From contig DJVR01000046.1 of the NCBI GenBank assembly GCA_002441285.1, positions 1 to 18,406 on the forward strand: DNA of 18,406 bases. Reading direction: 5' to 3'. Below are positions 1 to 7,679 of the stretch, in pieces. The notes under the pieces were generated by a model. The model saw only the letters and a list, made by a program, of their open reading frames with translations, was not told where the DNA came from and did not search any database. This DNA is from Candidatus Atribacteria bacterium UBA6251 (GTDB taxonomy: Bacteria > Atribacterota > Phoenicimicrobiia > Phoenicimicrobiales > Phoenicimicrobiaceae). Position numbers and translations under genes: made by a program. Each line of letters starts with the position of its first letter. Positions within the stretch are counted from its first letter, which is position 1.

Positions 1-61
1 GTGCAACTTAAGTATAGTATTACCAAAATTAAAAAATAGAAGAACCAAGGAGATTTGAAAA

Positions 62-1393
62 ATGAAAAAGAAAGTCACTAAAGAAGAAGTACTAAAAAAG
101 ATTAAAGAATTAAAGGTAAAGTTTATTCGTTTAAGATTTACTGATATCCTGGGTATACCTAAGAATGTTGAAATTCCCATCCAGCAATTTGAAAAGGCTC
201 TGGATAATAAGATTATGTTTGATGGTTCTTCTATACAAGGATTTGTTCGTATAGAAGAATCAGATATGTATCTAAAACCAGACTATAATACTTTTATGGT
301 TAATCCCTGGGAAGAAGATAAAGAAGTAGGAAGAATTACCTGTGATGTTTTTAATCCTGATGGTACTCCTTTTGCTGGATGTCCTCGAAATAATCTAAAG
401 AGAATTATAAGAAAACTTGAAGAGACAGGATTTACTGCCAATTTTGGACCAGAAGTAGAATTTTTTCTCTTTTATCGAGATGAAAATGGCAATGCTACCA
501 CTCAAACCCATGACCAGGCAGGGTATTTTGATCTTTTACCAATAGATTTAGGAGAAGAAGCAAGAAGAGATATGGTTATATCCTTAGAAAAATTAGGTTT
601 TGAAGTGGAGAAGGCTCATCATGAAGTAGCCCCAGGACAACACGAAATCGATTTTAAATATTGTGATCCTCTTACTGCCGCAGATAGGATAATGACTTTA
701 AAATTAACTGCTAAGACTATTGCTTTGAAACATAATCTGCATGTAACTTTTATGCCTAAACCAATTTTTGGTATTTCTGGTTCTGGAATGCATACCCATA
801 TTTCTTTATTTAAGAATGAAAAGAATGTTTTCTATGACCCTAAAGGGAAATATCAATTAAGCAAAGAAGCTTTGTATTTTATTGGAGGATTATTGAAGCA
901 TGCTTCGGGTTTTGCTGCTATAACCAATCCTTTAGTCAATTCTTATAAAAGATTAACTCCGGGGTATGAAGCACCCGTTTATATTGCCTGGTCAGAAAGG
1001 AATCGCAGTCCTTTAATTAGAATACCTGCGGTTCGAGGAGAAAGTACCAGAGCAGAGTTAAGAAATCCTGATCCTTCCTGTAATCCATATTTAGCCTTTG
1101 CGGTAATCTTAGAAGCGGGCTTGGATGGGATAAAAAATCAGATTGATCCAGGAGAACCTATTGGTCAGAATATCTATCATCTAACCGAGCAAGAAAGAAG
1201 AAGATTAGGAATAAAAAATTTACCCGCAAACCTTAAAGAGGCTCTAGAGGAATTGGAAAAAGATGAAGTGATTCAGTCAGCCTTAACTACTCATATTTTC
1301 AAAAATTATATTAGGGCTAAAAAAGAGGAATGGGATACCTATACTATGCAAGTTCATCAATGGGAATTAGATCGGTATCTTACTATTTATTAA
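62..1393 (+). CDS. glnA: Glutamine synthetase, type I (GSI-alpha)
   Basis: Cytoplasmic dodecameric enzyme that makes glutamine from glutamate, ammonia and ATP. The 443-residue protein has the full GSI layout: a beta-grasp N-terminus with the loop around DGSSIQGF (54-61), then FVRIEESDM, where Arg63 corresponds to the glutamine-sensing arginine of Bacillus subtilis GS. Further on are PEVEFFLF and GQHEIDFKY (metal and substrate residues), GMHTHISLF, the NPLVNSYKRL loop, and ERNRSPLIRIPA followed by STRAELRNPDPSCNPYLAFA. The length near 443 and the C-terminal stretch resemble the GSI-alpha class, which lacks the adenylylation tyrosine region of GSI-beta enzymes. Control is therefore more likely by feedback and transcription than by GlnE; this is inferred from the family. 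The ATG is preceded by AAGGAGAT at 47-54. No GlnR/TnrA-type palindrome is visible in the 61 bases upstream. Very sure of identity. Confidence 0.98.
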   Translation: MKKKVTKEEVLKKIKELKVKFIRLRFTDILGIPKNVEIPIQQFEKALDNKIMFDGSSIQGFVRIEESDMYLKPDYNTFMVNPWEEDKEVGRITCDVFNPDGTPFAGCPRNNLKRIIRKLEETGFTANFGPEVEFFLFYRDENGNATTQTHDQAGYFDLLPIDLGEEARRDMVISLEKLGFEVEKAHHEVAPGQHEIDFKYCDPLTAADRIMTLKLTAKTIALKHNLHVTFMPKPIFGISGSGMHTHISLFKNEKNVFYDPKGKYQLSKEALYFIGGLLKHASGFAAITNPLVNSYKRLTPGYEAPVYIAWSERNRSPLIRIPAVRGESTRAELRNPDPSCNPYLAFAVILEAGLDGIKNQIDPGEPIGQNIYHLTEQERRRLGIKNLPANLKEALEELEKDEVIQSALTTHIFKNYIRAKKEEWDTYTMQVHQWELDRYLTIY

Positions 1394-1458
1394 ATTTAAG
1401 TAAATAGATAAATAAAGTAATGAGCAACTAAATAGAATTAGAAATGAGGGAGGATAAT

Positions 1459-2530
1459 ATGCCTGAACTAAATAACCTGAATAAAAAAAAAGGTTCCTAA
1501 GATTGATTTAAGAAGCGATACAGTAACCCTTCCGACTGAGGAAATGAGAGAAGCTATGCGAAATGCCGAAGTTGGAGACGATGTCTACGCAGAAGATCCT
1601 ACGGTAAATAGATTAGAAGAATTAGCGGCCCGAAAGATAGGGAAAGAATCAGCTTTATTTGTAGCTAGTGGAACAATGGGTAATTTAATTGCAGTCTTAA
1701 CTCATTGTCAGAGAGGAGAAGAAGCAATTTTAGAAGAGGAATGTCATATGTATTACTATGAGGTAGGAGGTATTTCTGCTTTAGCTGGAGTCATTCCGAA
1801 ATTAGTAAAAAGTCATCATGGGGTTCCTAATCCAGAGGAGATAAAAAAGAAATTTAGGGAAGAGAATATTCATTATCCCAAAACTAGATTAATCTGCTTA
1901 GAAAATACCCATAATCGAGCGGGAGGCACAATAATTCCCCCTAAGGTTATGGAAGAAATTTGTCGATTGGGGCACCAGAGAGGTCTATATGTGCATTTAG
2001 ATGGAGCAAGAATATTTAATGCCGCCATAGCTCTTAAGGTTAATCCAACTTTACTTACTAAAGATGTTGATACAGTAATGTTTTGTTTGTCTAAAGGATT
2101 GAGTGCCCCAGTAGGTTCTATTTTAGCGGGAGATAAAAAATTTATTCAAAGGGCACTCAAATATCGAAAGATGTTGGGCGGAGGTATGAGACAGGCAGGT
2201 ATTTTAGCAGCTGCTGGGATTATTGCTTTAGAAAAAATGATAGATAGATTGGAAGAGGATCATCAAAATGCTAGGATTTTAGGAGAAGGCTTAGCTAAAA
2301 TACCGGGAATAACCGTAGATTTATCTACTGTACAAACTAATATGGTTAATTTAGAGATTAAGAAAGAGGATATAGATACTTATAAATTCTTAAACGAGTT
2401 ATTTAAATATAATATTTTAGGCTCTCCTCGACCACCTTCCAAGGTTCGATTGGTTACTCATTATGGGATTAGTAAAGAAGATATTTTAACCACCATAAAA
2501 GCCATAAAGGAAATAATGGAAAGAAATTAA
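1459..2530 (+). CDS. ltaE: Low-specificity L-threonine aldolase, N-terminus out of frame at an A9 run
   Basis: PLP enzyme that cleaves L-threonine/allo-threonine to glycine and acetaldehyde. The main frame has EVGDDVYAEDPTVNRLE, the HLDGAR motif and the PLP lysine in SKGLSAPVGS (codon 2093-2095). The uninterrupted frame has its first ATG only at 1544, with just two bases after a GAGG. That start would lose the family's conserved N-terminal I-D-L-R-S-D-T-V-T segment, which is encoded in the same frame from 1502. This frame is closed by TGA at 1478-1480 and has no ATG, GTG or TTG between. An ATG at 1459 with an excellent site (GAGGGAGG, 1446-1453) reads 13 codons in another frame and stops at 1498-1500. 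The two frames meet at nine A (1483-1491). Reading eight A gives one 356-residue protein beginning MPELNNLNKKKVPKIDLRSD, close to the usual family length of about 340-350. The family call is firm. Whether the gene is active, slipping, or an indel artefact is open. Confidence 0.9.
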
Positions 2531-2672
2531 AATATCATCTTTATTCAAAATTAGTTAGTTAATTGATTAGCTGCTATTCAGTTAGCTAGATAATTAGTAA
2601 TTCGTTTATTATTTATATAGTTTAAATAATTTTATTGGAGGAATAATTAATTAGAAGGGGGAAGTTTAATCT

Positions 2673-3107
2673 TTGGAAAGTCTACCAGGATATAGAGAAT
2701 GTTTTGTCTGTGGTAAAAATAATCCTATAGGATTAAATCTGAATATCTACCGGGAGAATAAAATAGTAAAAGCAGAATTTATTCCTGATTCTCGGCACCA
2801 GGGTTTTCCGGGAATTGTTCATGGCGGAATAATATTTTCTATTCTGGATGAATTAATGGGTAGAACAGCGGTAATTAATAAAGGAGTATTAACCTTAACT
2901 GTAGAAATAAAGATAAAATACAGAAAGAAGGCTCATTTAGGTAAAAAGATAATCTTTAATGCTTATATGGTAAAAGATAAAGGGAGAATAATTGAGACTG
3001 AAGCCCAAGCTTGCCTTGAAGATAGGACTTTATTAGCAGAAGCATGGGGAAAATTTTTTGTTATTCCCCAGGATAGACAAAAAGAAATGGAAAGATTATT
3101 AACTTGA
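2673..3107 (+). CDS. PaaI-family hotdog-fold thioesterase
   Basis: Small single-domain hotdog protein of 144 residues, the normal size for PaaI/4HBT-type acyl-CoA thioesterases. Seen in the sequence: an N-terminal CFVCG (Cys10, Cys13) with NPIGL, common in one branch of these enzymes. The hotdog helix follows as VHGGIIFSILDE (49-60), whose His-Gly-Gly and acidic residues match the active-site region, and then beta strands such as TVEIKIKYRKKAHLG. Such proteins hydrolyse acyl-CoA or acyl-ACP thioesters, but the substrate cannot be read from sequence. Translation probably starts at TTG 2673, after AGAAGGGGGAAG (2653-2664); no ATG lies closer. It precedes acpS by about 60 bases, a context compatible with acyl-thioester metabolism, but that link is inference. 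Confidence 0.85.
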   Translation: MESLPGYRECFVCGKNNPIGLNLNIYRENKIVKAEFIPDSRHQGFPGIVHGGIIFSILDELMGRTAVINKGVLTLTVEIKIKYRKKAHLGKKIIFNAYMVKDKGRIIETEAQACLEDRTLLAEAWGKFFVIPQDRQKEMERLLT

Positions 3108-3168
3108 TCTTGATAGATAGGTTAAAAGAAAGAGGTTTTTTATTAAACTGGTTAAAGAGGTAATTAAT

Positions 3169-3549
3169 TTGATTATTGGTTTGGGAATAGATTTAGTAGA
3201 AATAAATAGAGTAAAAAAAATAATACAAAGATGGGGAGAAGTTTTTATTACTCGTTTATTTACTCAGCAGGAAATAGAATATTGTGAAGATAAAAATAAT
3301 AATAAGTACCAATCTTATGCTGGTAAATTTGCTGCAAAAGAAGCATTTCTTAAAGCTTTAGGTTGGGGGTTATGGAAAATTGAGTGGAAAGAAATTGAGA
3401 TATTAAATGATAATAAGGGGCGCCCTTTTATTTATAGTAGTGAAAGAATAAAAGAGATTTTTACCCAAAAAAAGATTTATAACCATTTGATCTCTATTAC
3501 GCATACCAAAAATTATGTAATAGCTGAAGTTCTTCTGGAAACAAAGTAG
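3169..3549 (+). CDS. acpS: Holo-[acyl-carrier-protein] synthase
   Basis: Transfers 4'-phosphopantetheine from CoA to the serine of acyl carrier protein, making it active for fatty-acid synthesis. The 126-residue protein is the standard AcpS length and carries both signature motifs: GLGIDLVEINR at the N-terminus, with metal-binding Asp8, and FAAKEAFLKALG, with Glu58. Both positions match the Mg2+ ligands of characterised AcpS. The C-terminal ISITHTKNYVIAEV strand is also typical. The start is TTG at 3169, eight bases after AAAGAGG (3154-3160), and it places the conserved MIIGLGIDLVEI exactly at the N-terminus. It is followed by nnr after 48 bases; acpS-nnr-alr is a widely seen gene order in Firmicutes-like genomes. 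Confidence 0.97.
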   Translation: MIIGLGIDLVEINRVKKIIQRWGEVFITRLFTQQEIEYCEDKNNNKYQSYAGKFAAKEAFLKALGWGLWKIEWKEIEILNDNKGRPFIYSSERIKEIFTQKKIYNHLISITHTKNYVIAEVLLETK

Positions 3550-3597
3550 AGAATTCAGTTTTTATAGAGATAATAGAAAGTAAAAGAGGGGGTAACT

Positions 3598-5145
3598 ATG
3601 AAAATAGTATCCAGTAAAGAAATGAAAGAAATTGATCAAAAGGCTATACTGGAGTATGGAATCCCTGGTTTGATCTTAATGGAAAATGCAGGAATAAAGA
3701 TTTTCCAAAGGATCAAAGAAGTTTATCCAGACTTAAAATCTAAACGAGTAGTAGTTTTAGCTGGTTCCGGAAATAATGGAGGAGATAGTTTTGTGGTAGC
3801 CCGGCATCTTTATAATTACGGAGTTAGGGTGAAAGTTCTGGTGGTTAATTCTCCTCTTAAATTTACCAAAGAAACCAAAACGAACTGGGAAATAATAAAT
3901 AAGCTGAGATTGGAAAATATACTTCTTGAAGATTTTAAAAAAGAATTGATCGAGAAACAACTTCAGGAAGCAGATTTAGTAATTGATGGTCTTCTAGGAA
4001 CTGGATTAAGGGGCTCAGTCCGAGGATTAATAGCTGAGATTATTAATCTAATTAACCAATTAAAGAAAGAGGTAATTGCTATTGATGTCCCATCAGGTTT
4101 AAACTCTGATCAATCGATAATAAATGGTCCATGCATCCAAGCTGATCTTACCATTACCCTAGGTTTACCCAAAATAGGCTTATGGTTATATCCGGGGGCT
4201 AAATATGCCGGGAAGGTATTTATTGAAGATATTGGGATTCCTAAACCACTGTTAGAGAATCAGAAATTAAAGATAAATACCTTAGATAGGGAATTAGTAA
4301 AAAAAATTTTACCTCCGAGATTTACTTATGGACACAAAGGAACTTTTGGAAAAGTTTTATTGCTAGCTGGTTCGAAAGGTATGACTGGTGCTGCTTATTT
4401 ATCCAGCATGGCTGCCATAAAAAGTGGGGCAGGATTAGTTTATTTAGGAATCCCAGAGTCATTAAATCCTATAATGGAAATGAAATTAACAGAAGTAATT
4501 ACTATTCCGATGCAAGAAACCAAGGTTCAATCTTTAGGAGAAGGAGCTGCGGAGGAAATTATAGATTCTTTTTCAGAGTACTCAGTTTTGGGAATAGGTC
4601 CTGGAATATCCCGATATCCAGAAACACAGAAATTAGTAAGAAGAGTGCTAGAAAAAATATCCCTTCCTTTAGTTTTAGATGCCGATGCGATTTATGCTTT
4701 GAGAGAAGATCTAAAACTTTTCCAGAGGATTAGTAGTCCAATAATTATTACTCCTCATCCTGGTGAATTAGCTAATTTATTAAACAAAGATATAAATTAC
4801 ATTTTGGACAATCAGTTGGAGATAGCTCGAGAAATTGCTTCTACTTTTGGAGTTATAGTATTATTAAAGGGAGCAAGGACTATTATTATTAATCAAAAAG
4901 GGGAAGGTTACATTAATATTGGTGATAATTCAGGGATGGCCACCGCTGGCTCTGGAGATGTACTTACTGGTACTATCTGTGGTTTAATAGCCCAAAAAAT
5001 TAACCCCTTTGAGGCAGCTTTAATAGGAGTATATATCCATAGTAAGGCAGGCAATTTGGCTCGAAAAATAAAAGGAGAGAGAGGGATGATTGCAGGTGAT
5101 ATCCTGGAGCAAATTCCCCTTGCTTTTTTATCTTTGGATAATTGA
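3598..5145 (+). CDS. nnr: Bifunctional NAD(P)H-hydrate epimerase / ADP-dependent dehydratase
   Basis: Metabolite-repair enzyme. The N-terminal epimerase domain (about 1-215) interconverts R- and S-hydrates of NAD(P)H, and the C-terminal dehydratase domain (about 230-510) restores NAD(P)H using ADP. In the epimerase part I see LMENAG, the nucleotide loop GSGNNGGDS (56-64), DGLLGTGL and IDVPSGLNSD. In the dehydratase part I see HKGTFGKVLLLAGS, GAAYLSSMAAIKSGAGLV, LDADAI, TPHPGE (385-390), LLKGARTI and the ribokinase-like SGMATAGSGDVLTG with Asp454. At 515 residues it has the size of the fused Nnr. ATG at 3598 follows AGAGGGGG. It lies between acpS and alr with gaps of about 50-60 bases, so it is probably cotranscribed with them. 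Confidence 0.97.
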   Translation: MKIVSSKEMKEIDQKAILEYGIPGLILMENAGIKIFQRIKEVYPDLKSKRVVVLAGSGNNGGDSFVVARHLYNYGVRVKVLVVNSPLKFTKETKTNWEIINKLRLENILLEDFKKELIEKQLQEADLVIDGLLGTGLRGSVRGLIAEIINLINQLKKEVIAIDVPSGLNSDQSIINGPCIQADLTITLGLPKIGLWLYPGAKYAGKVFIEDIGIPKPLLENQKLKINTLDRELVKKILPPRFTYGHKGTFGKVLLLAGSKGMTGAAYLSSMAAIKSGAGLVYLGIPESLNPIMEMKLTEVITIPMQETKVQSLGEGAAEEIIDSFSEYSVLGIGPGISRYPETQKLVRRVLEKISLPLVLDADAIYALREDLKLFQRISSPIIITPHPGELANLLNKDINYILDNQLEIAREIASTFGVIVLLKGARTIIINQKGEGYINIGDNSGMATAGSGDVLTGTICGLIAQKINPFEAALIGVYIHSKAGNLARKIKGERGMIAGDILEQIPLAFLSLDN

Positions 5146-5205
5146 ATCAATCCCAAAGTTTAACATATATTTTATAAGAGGCACAAGAAAAAAGGAGGGA
5201 GCGTA

Positions 5206-6381
5206 ATGCAAAAACTAATCAGCCCTACCTGGTTAGAAATAAATCTTGATGCTCTCAGAGAAAATGTTAGAAGAATTAAAAAATTAATTGGTAAAAAAGT
5301 TGAATTAATGGCGGTGGTAAAAGGAAATGCTTATGGTCACGATCTAATTGAGGTAGCTAAAATAATTCTTGACCATGGTGCTAACAGATTGGCAGTGGCT
5401 AGAGTTGAAGAAGGAATGCTATTAAGAAAAGCCGGGATTAATGCTCCTATTTTAATTCTGAGTTTGAATTTAAGTGAACTTTGTGAAAAAATAGTTCTCT
5501 ATGACCTTACTTCTACGGTAGTTGATTTAGAAATGGTAAAAGCATTATCTTTTATGGCACTTAAATATAAAAAAATTTCTAAAGTTCATATAAAGGTAGA
5601 AACCGGAATGAATAGAATTGGTCTTTTCCCTCAGCAGGTTTTAGATTTTATTAAAAATGTAAAAAACTTAAAAAATATTCAGATAGAAGGAATTTTTACT
5701 CATTTTTCGGTGGCTGATGAAAAAGATAAGAGATACACTCTAAATCAATTTACCAAATTCAATGAGGTGTTGAAAGAAATAGAAAAGGAAAAAATAAATA
5801 TACCATTTAAACACGTGGCTAATAGTGCTACTATATTGGATTTACCTCAAATGTGGCTGGATATGGTTCGTCCAGGGATTATTATTTATGGTTTATACCC
5901 TTCCCAAGATATTAAAAAAATTATACCTTTAATACCAGTTCAAACATTTAAAACCAAAATAATTTGTATAAAAGAACTTTCAGAAGGAGAAAGTATCGGT
6001 TATGGTAGAACTTATACCACTAGAGGTAAAACCTTAGTGGCTACCCTGCCGGTTGGTTATGCTGATGGCTATAATCGACTTCTTTCTAATCGTGGTGAAG
6101 TTCTAGTAAAAGGGAAGCGTGCTCCAGTAATAGGAAGAATATGTATGGATCACGCTATGATTGATGTAACTAATATACCTGAGGTAGAAGTAGGAGATGA
6201 AGTGGTATTATGGGGAAAACAAAAAAATGCTGAAATAACTGTAGAAGAGGTTGCTCAATATTTGGACACTATCAATTATGAAATTATCCACCTTCCTGAT
6301 AAAGGTAGAGTTCCAAAATTATTTATCAAGAATGGCCAACCCTGGAAAGTAAAAAGTAGATGGGGAGAATATCTTTTATAA
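5206..6381 (+). CDS. alr: Alanine racemase
   Basis: PLP enzyme that interconverts L- and D-alanine, supplying D-alanine for peptidoglycan. The 391-residue protein has the fold-III barrel domain with the PLP lysine in AVVKGNAYGHD (Lys39), VETGMNRIG, GIFTHFSVAD, and HVANSATIL with MVRPGIIIYGLYP. Tyr266 in GYGRTY matches the second catalytic base of Geobacillus alanine racemase. ATLPVGYADGYNR and GRICMDHAMIDVT start the C-terminal beta domain, which contributes residues to the partner's active site in the dimer. The ATG is preceded by a strong AAGGAGGGAGC. It follows nnr by 60 bases. A role in using external D-alanine together with the minus-strand alanine genes is possible but unproven. Confidence 0.98.
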   Translation: MQKLISPTWLEINLDALRENVRRIKKLIGKKVELMAVVKGNAYGHDLIEVAKIILDHGANRLAVARVEEGMLLRKAGINAPILILSLNLSELCEKIVLYDLTSTVVDLEMVKALSFMALKYKKISKVHIKVETGMNRIGLFPQQVLDFIKNVKNLKNIQIEGIFTHFSVADEKDKRYTLNQFTKFNEVLKEIEKEKINIPFKHVANSATILDLPQMWLDMVRPGIIIYGLYPSQDIKKIIPLIPVQTFKTKIICIKELSEGESIGYGRTYTTRGKTLVATLPVGYADGYNRLLSNRGEVLVKGKRAPVIGRICMDHAMIDVTNIPEVEVGDEVVLWGKQKNAEITVEEVAQYLDTINYEIIHLPDKGRVPKLFIKNGQPWKVKSRWGEYLL

Positions 6382-6498
6382 TTAAACAGTTATCTAGAAA
6401 GAAGGGCGACTATTAAAATAACCTATTACCTTTATTCTCTCTAAAATTAATTTTTTATTGGAAAATACAAATAGTAAAAGAAGTGGTAGGAAACGAAA

Positions 6499-6948
6499 TT
6501 GGAATTTAATATAATTACCAATAATCCTGAAGAGACTAGAAAATTAGGGAAAAAAATCAGCGTACTGGTACAACCAGGTGACTTGTTTGCCTTTTATGGT
6601 GAGTTAGGGGTGGGGAAAACCTGTTTTATTCAGGGAATATGTTATGGCTTGGGAGTAAAGGAAGGAGTTAACAGTCCTTCTTTTACCCTTATTAATGAAT
6701 ATCAGGGCAAGATACCGATTTATCATTTTGATCTTTTTCGTTTAAACGGTATTGATGAATTTCTGGATTTAGGTTATGAAGAATATTTTTATGGAAAAGG
6801 TTTAACTGTAATAGAATGGGCGGGAAAAATAGAAGGATTTTTACCTCCTGATTATTTAAAAATAGAAATAAATTCAGTGAGTTACTATCAGAGAAGAATA
6901 ATTTTTAAATCTACTCAAAAAAAATATCAAGTATTAATAAAGGAGTAA
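6499..6948 (+). CDS. tsaE: tRNA t6A biosynthesis ATPase TsaE
   Basis: ATPase partner of TsaB-TsaD in making N6-threonylcarbamoyladenosine at position 37 of ANN-decoding tRNAs. The 149-residue protein starts with the family's NPEETRKLGKKI helix. It carries a Walker A loop GELGVGKT (34-41), then NSPSFTLINEY, HFDLFRL and VIEWAGKI, the usual landmarks of TsaE. The start is TTG at 6499 after GGTAGGAAA; the length and alignment of the first helix fit this start. A 117-base gap separates it from alr, the second longest gap on the plus strand before groES, so a promoter may lie there, though I cannot point to a convincing one. It is followed by tsaB after seven bases, clearly in one transcript. Confidence 0.95.
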   Translation: MEFNIITNNPEETRKLGKKISVLVQPGDLFAFYGELGVGKTCFIQGICYGLGVKEGVNSPSFTLINEYQGKIPIYHFDLFRLNGIDEFLDLGYEEYFYGKGLTVIEWAGKIEGFLPPDYLKIEINSVSYYQRRIIFKSTQKKYQVLIKE

Positions 6949-6955
6949 AATATTT

Positions 6956-7660
6956 TTGAAAATATTAGGGATTGATACTTCTACCAGAATTTCTAGTTTG
7001 GCTATTATAGAAAATGAAGAAATAGTAGTAGAATTGAATATAAACAGTAATTATAAAAAAACATCTTCTATTTTAGTTTTAGCTATACAAGATTTATTAA
7101 AGAGAGTAGATTGGAAATTGGATGAGCTTGATGGTCTGGCAGTTTCTTTAGGCCCTGGTTCTTTTACTGGATTAAGGGTAGGTTTAGGAGTGGTTAAGGG
7201 TTTATCCTATGCCACTTCCTTGCCAGTGGTTGGGGTAAACTCTTTAGATGTTTTAGCTTACTCATGGAAAGAAGCTCCCTTTTTGATTTGTCCCCTTTTG
7301 GAATGTAAAAAGGGCGAATTATTTTATGGGGTATTTAAATATCTCCATGGTCTGGAAAAGATTATAGATTATAAGTGTGAAAGTCTGGATAGACTATTAA
7401 TGAAAATATCAGTTCTGAAAGAAAAGATACTTATTATAGGGGAAAGGATCGAAAATTATCGAACGCAAATAGAAAAAGAATTATCGCAAAAAGTAATACT
7501 AATAGAAACTTCCCCTTACTTCCCTGGTGGAGCAAATGTAGCTCGTTTAGGTTTAGAAAGATTAAAAAAGGGAGAAAAAGATGATATCTTTACCATGATC
7601 CCTTTTTATTTAAGAAAATCACAAGCTGAAGTTGTCTGGGAAAAAAGGAAAGAAAGTTAA
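6956..7660 (+). CDS. tsaB: tRNA t6A biosynthesis scaffold TsaB
   Basis: Inactive ASKHA-fold paralogue of TsaD that dimerises with it and nucleates the t6A synthesis complex with TsaE. Visible marks: the N-terminal LGIDTSTRISSLAI strand pair, and the strongly conserved LGPGSFTGLR (65-74) followed by VGLGVVKGLSYA and PVVGVNSLDVLA. The second lobe is more variable and ends with PFYLRKSQAE, a common C-terminal signature. Length 234 is normal. Translation starts at TTG 6956 after AAAGGAG, with only seven bases between the tsaE stop and this start. In many Firmicutes rimI sits between tsaB and tsaD; here it is absent and tsaD follows after 19 bases. Confidence 0.95.
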   Translation: MKILGIDTSTRISSLAIIENEEIVVELNINSNYKKTSSILVLAIQDLLKRVDWKLDELDGLAVSLGPGSFTGLRVGLGVVKGLSYATSLPVVGVNSLDVLAYSWKEAPFLICPLLECKKGELFYGVFKYLHGLEKIIDYKCESLDRLLMKISVLKEKILIIGERIENYRTQIEKELSQKVILIETSPYFPGGANVARLGLERLKKGEKDDIFTMIPFYLRKSQAEVVWEKRKES

Positions 7661-7679
7661 AATTTTGGAGAACTAATAG

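Noticed and set aside
1..61. TATAGT at 13-18 as the glnA promoter -10 box
   Set aside because: A matching -35 would fall outside the window, so it cannot be supported.
1544..1546. ATG 1544 as the true start of threonine aldolase
   Set aside because: It would drop the conserved N-terminal substrate-site segment, leaves only two bases after a GAGG, and ignores the strong start site at 1459.
3757..3960. Minus-strand open frame inside nnr
   Set aside because: It lies wholly antisense to a strongly conserved gene and has no recognisable family. The same applies to minus-strand frames at 4908-5156, 9276-9563, 9591-9836 and 10847-11038, and the plus-strand frame at 12210-12455.
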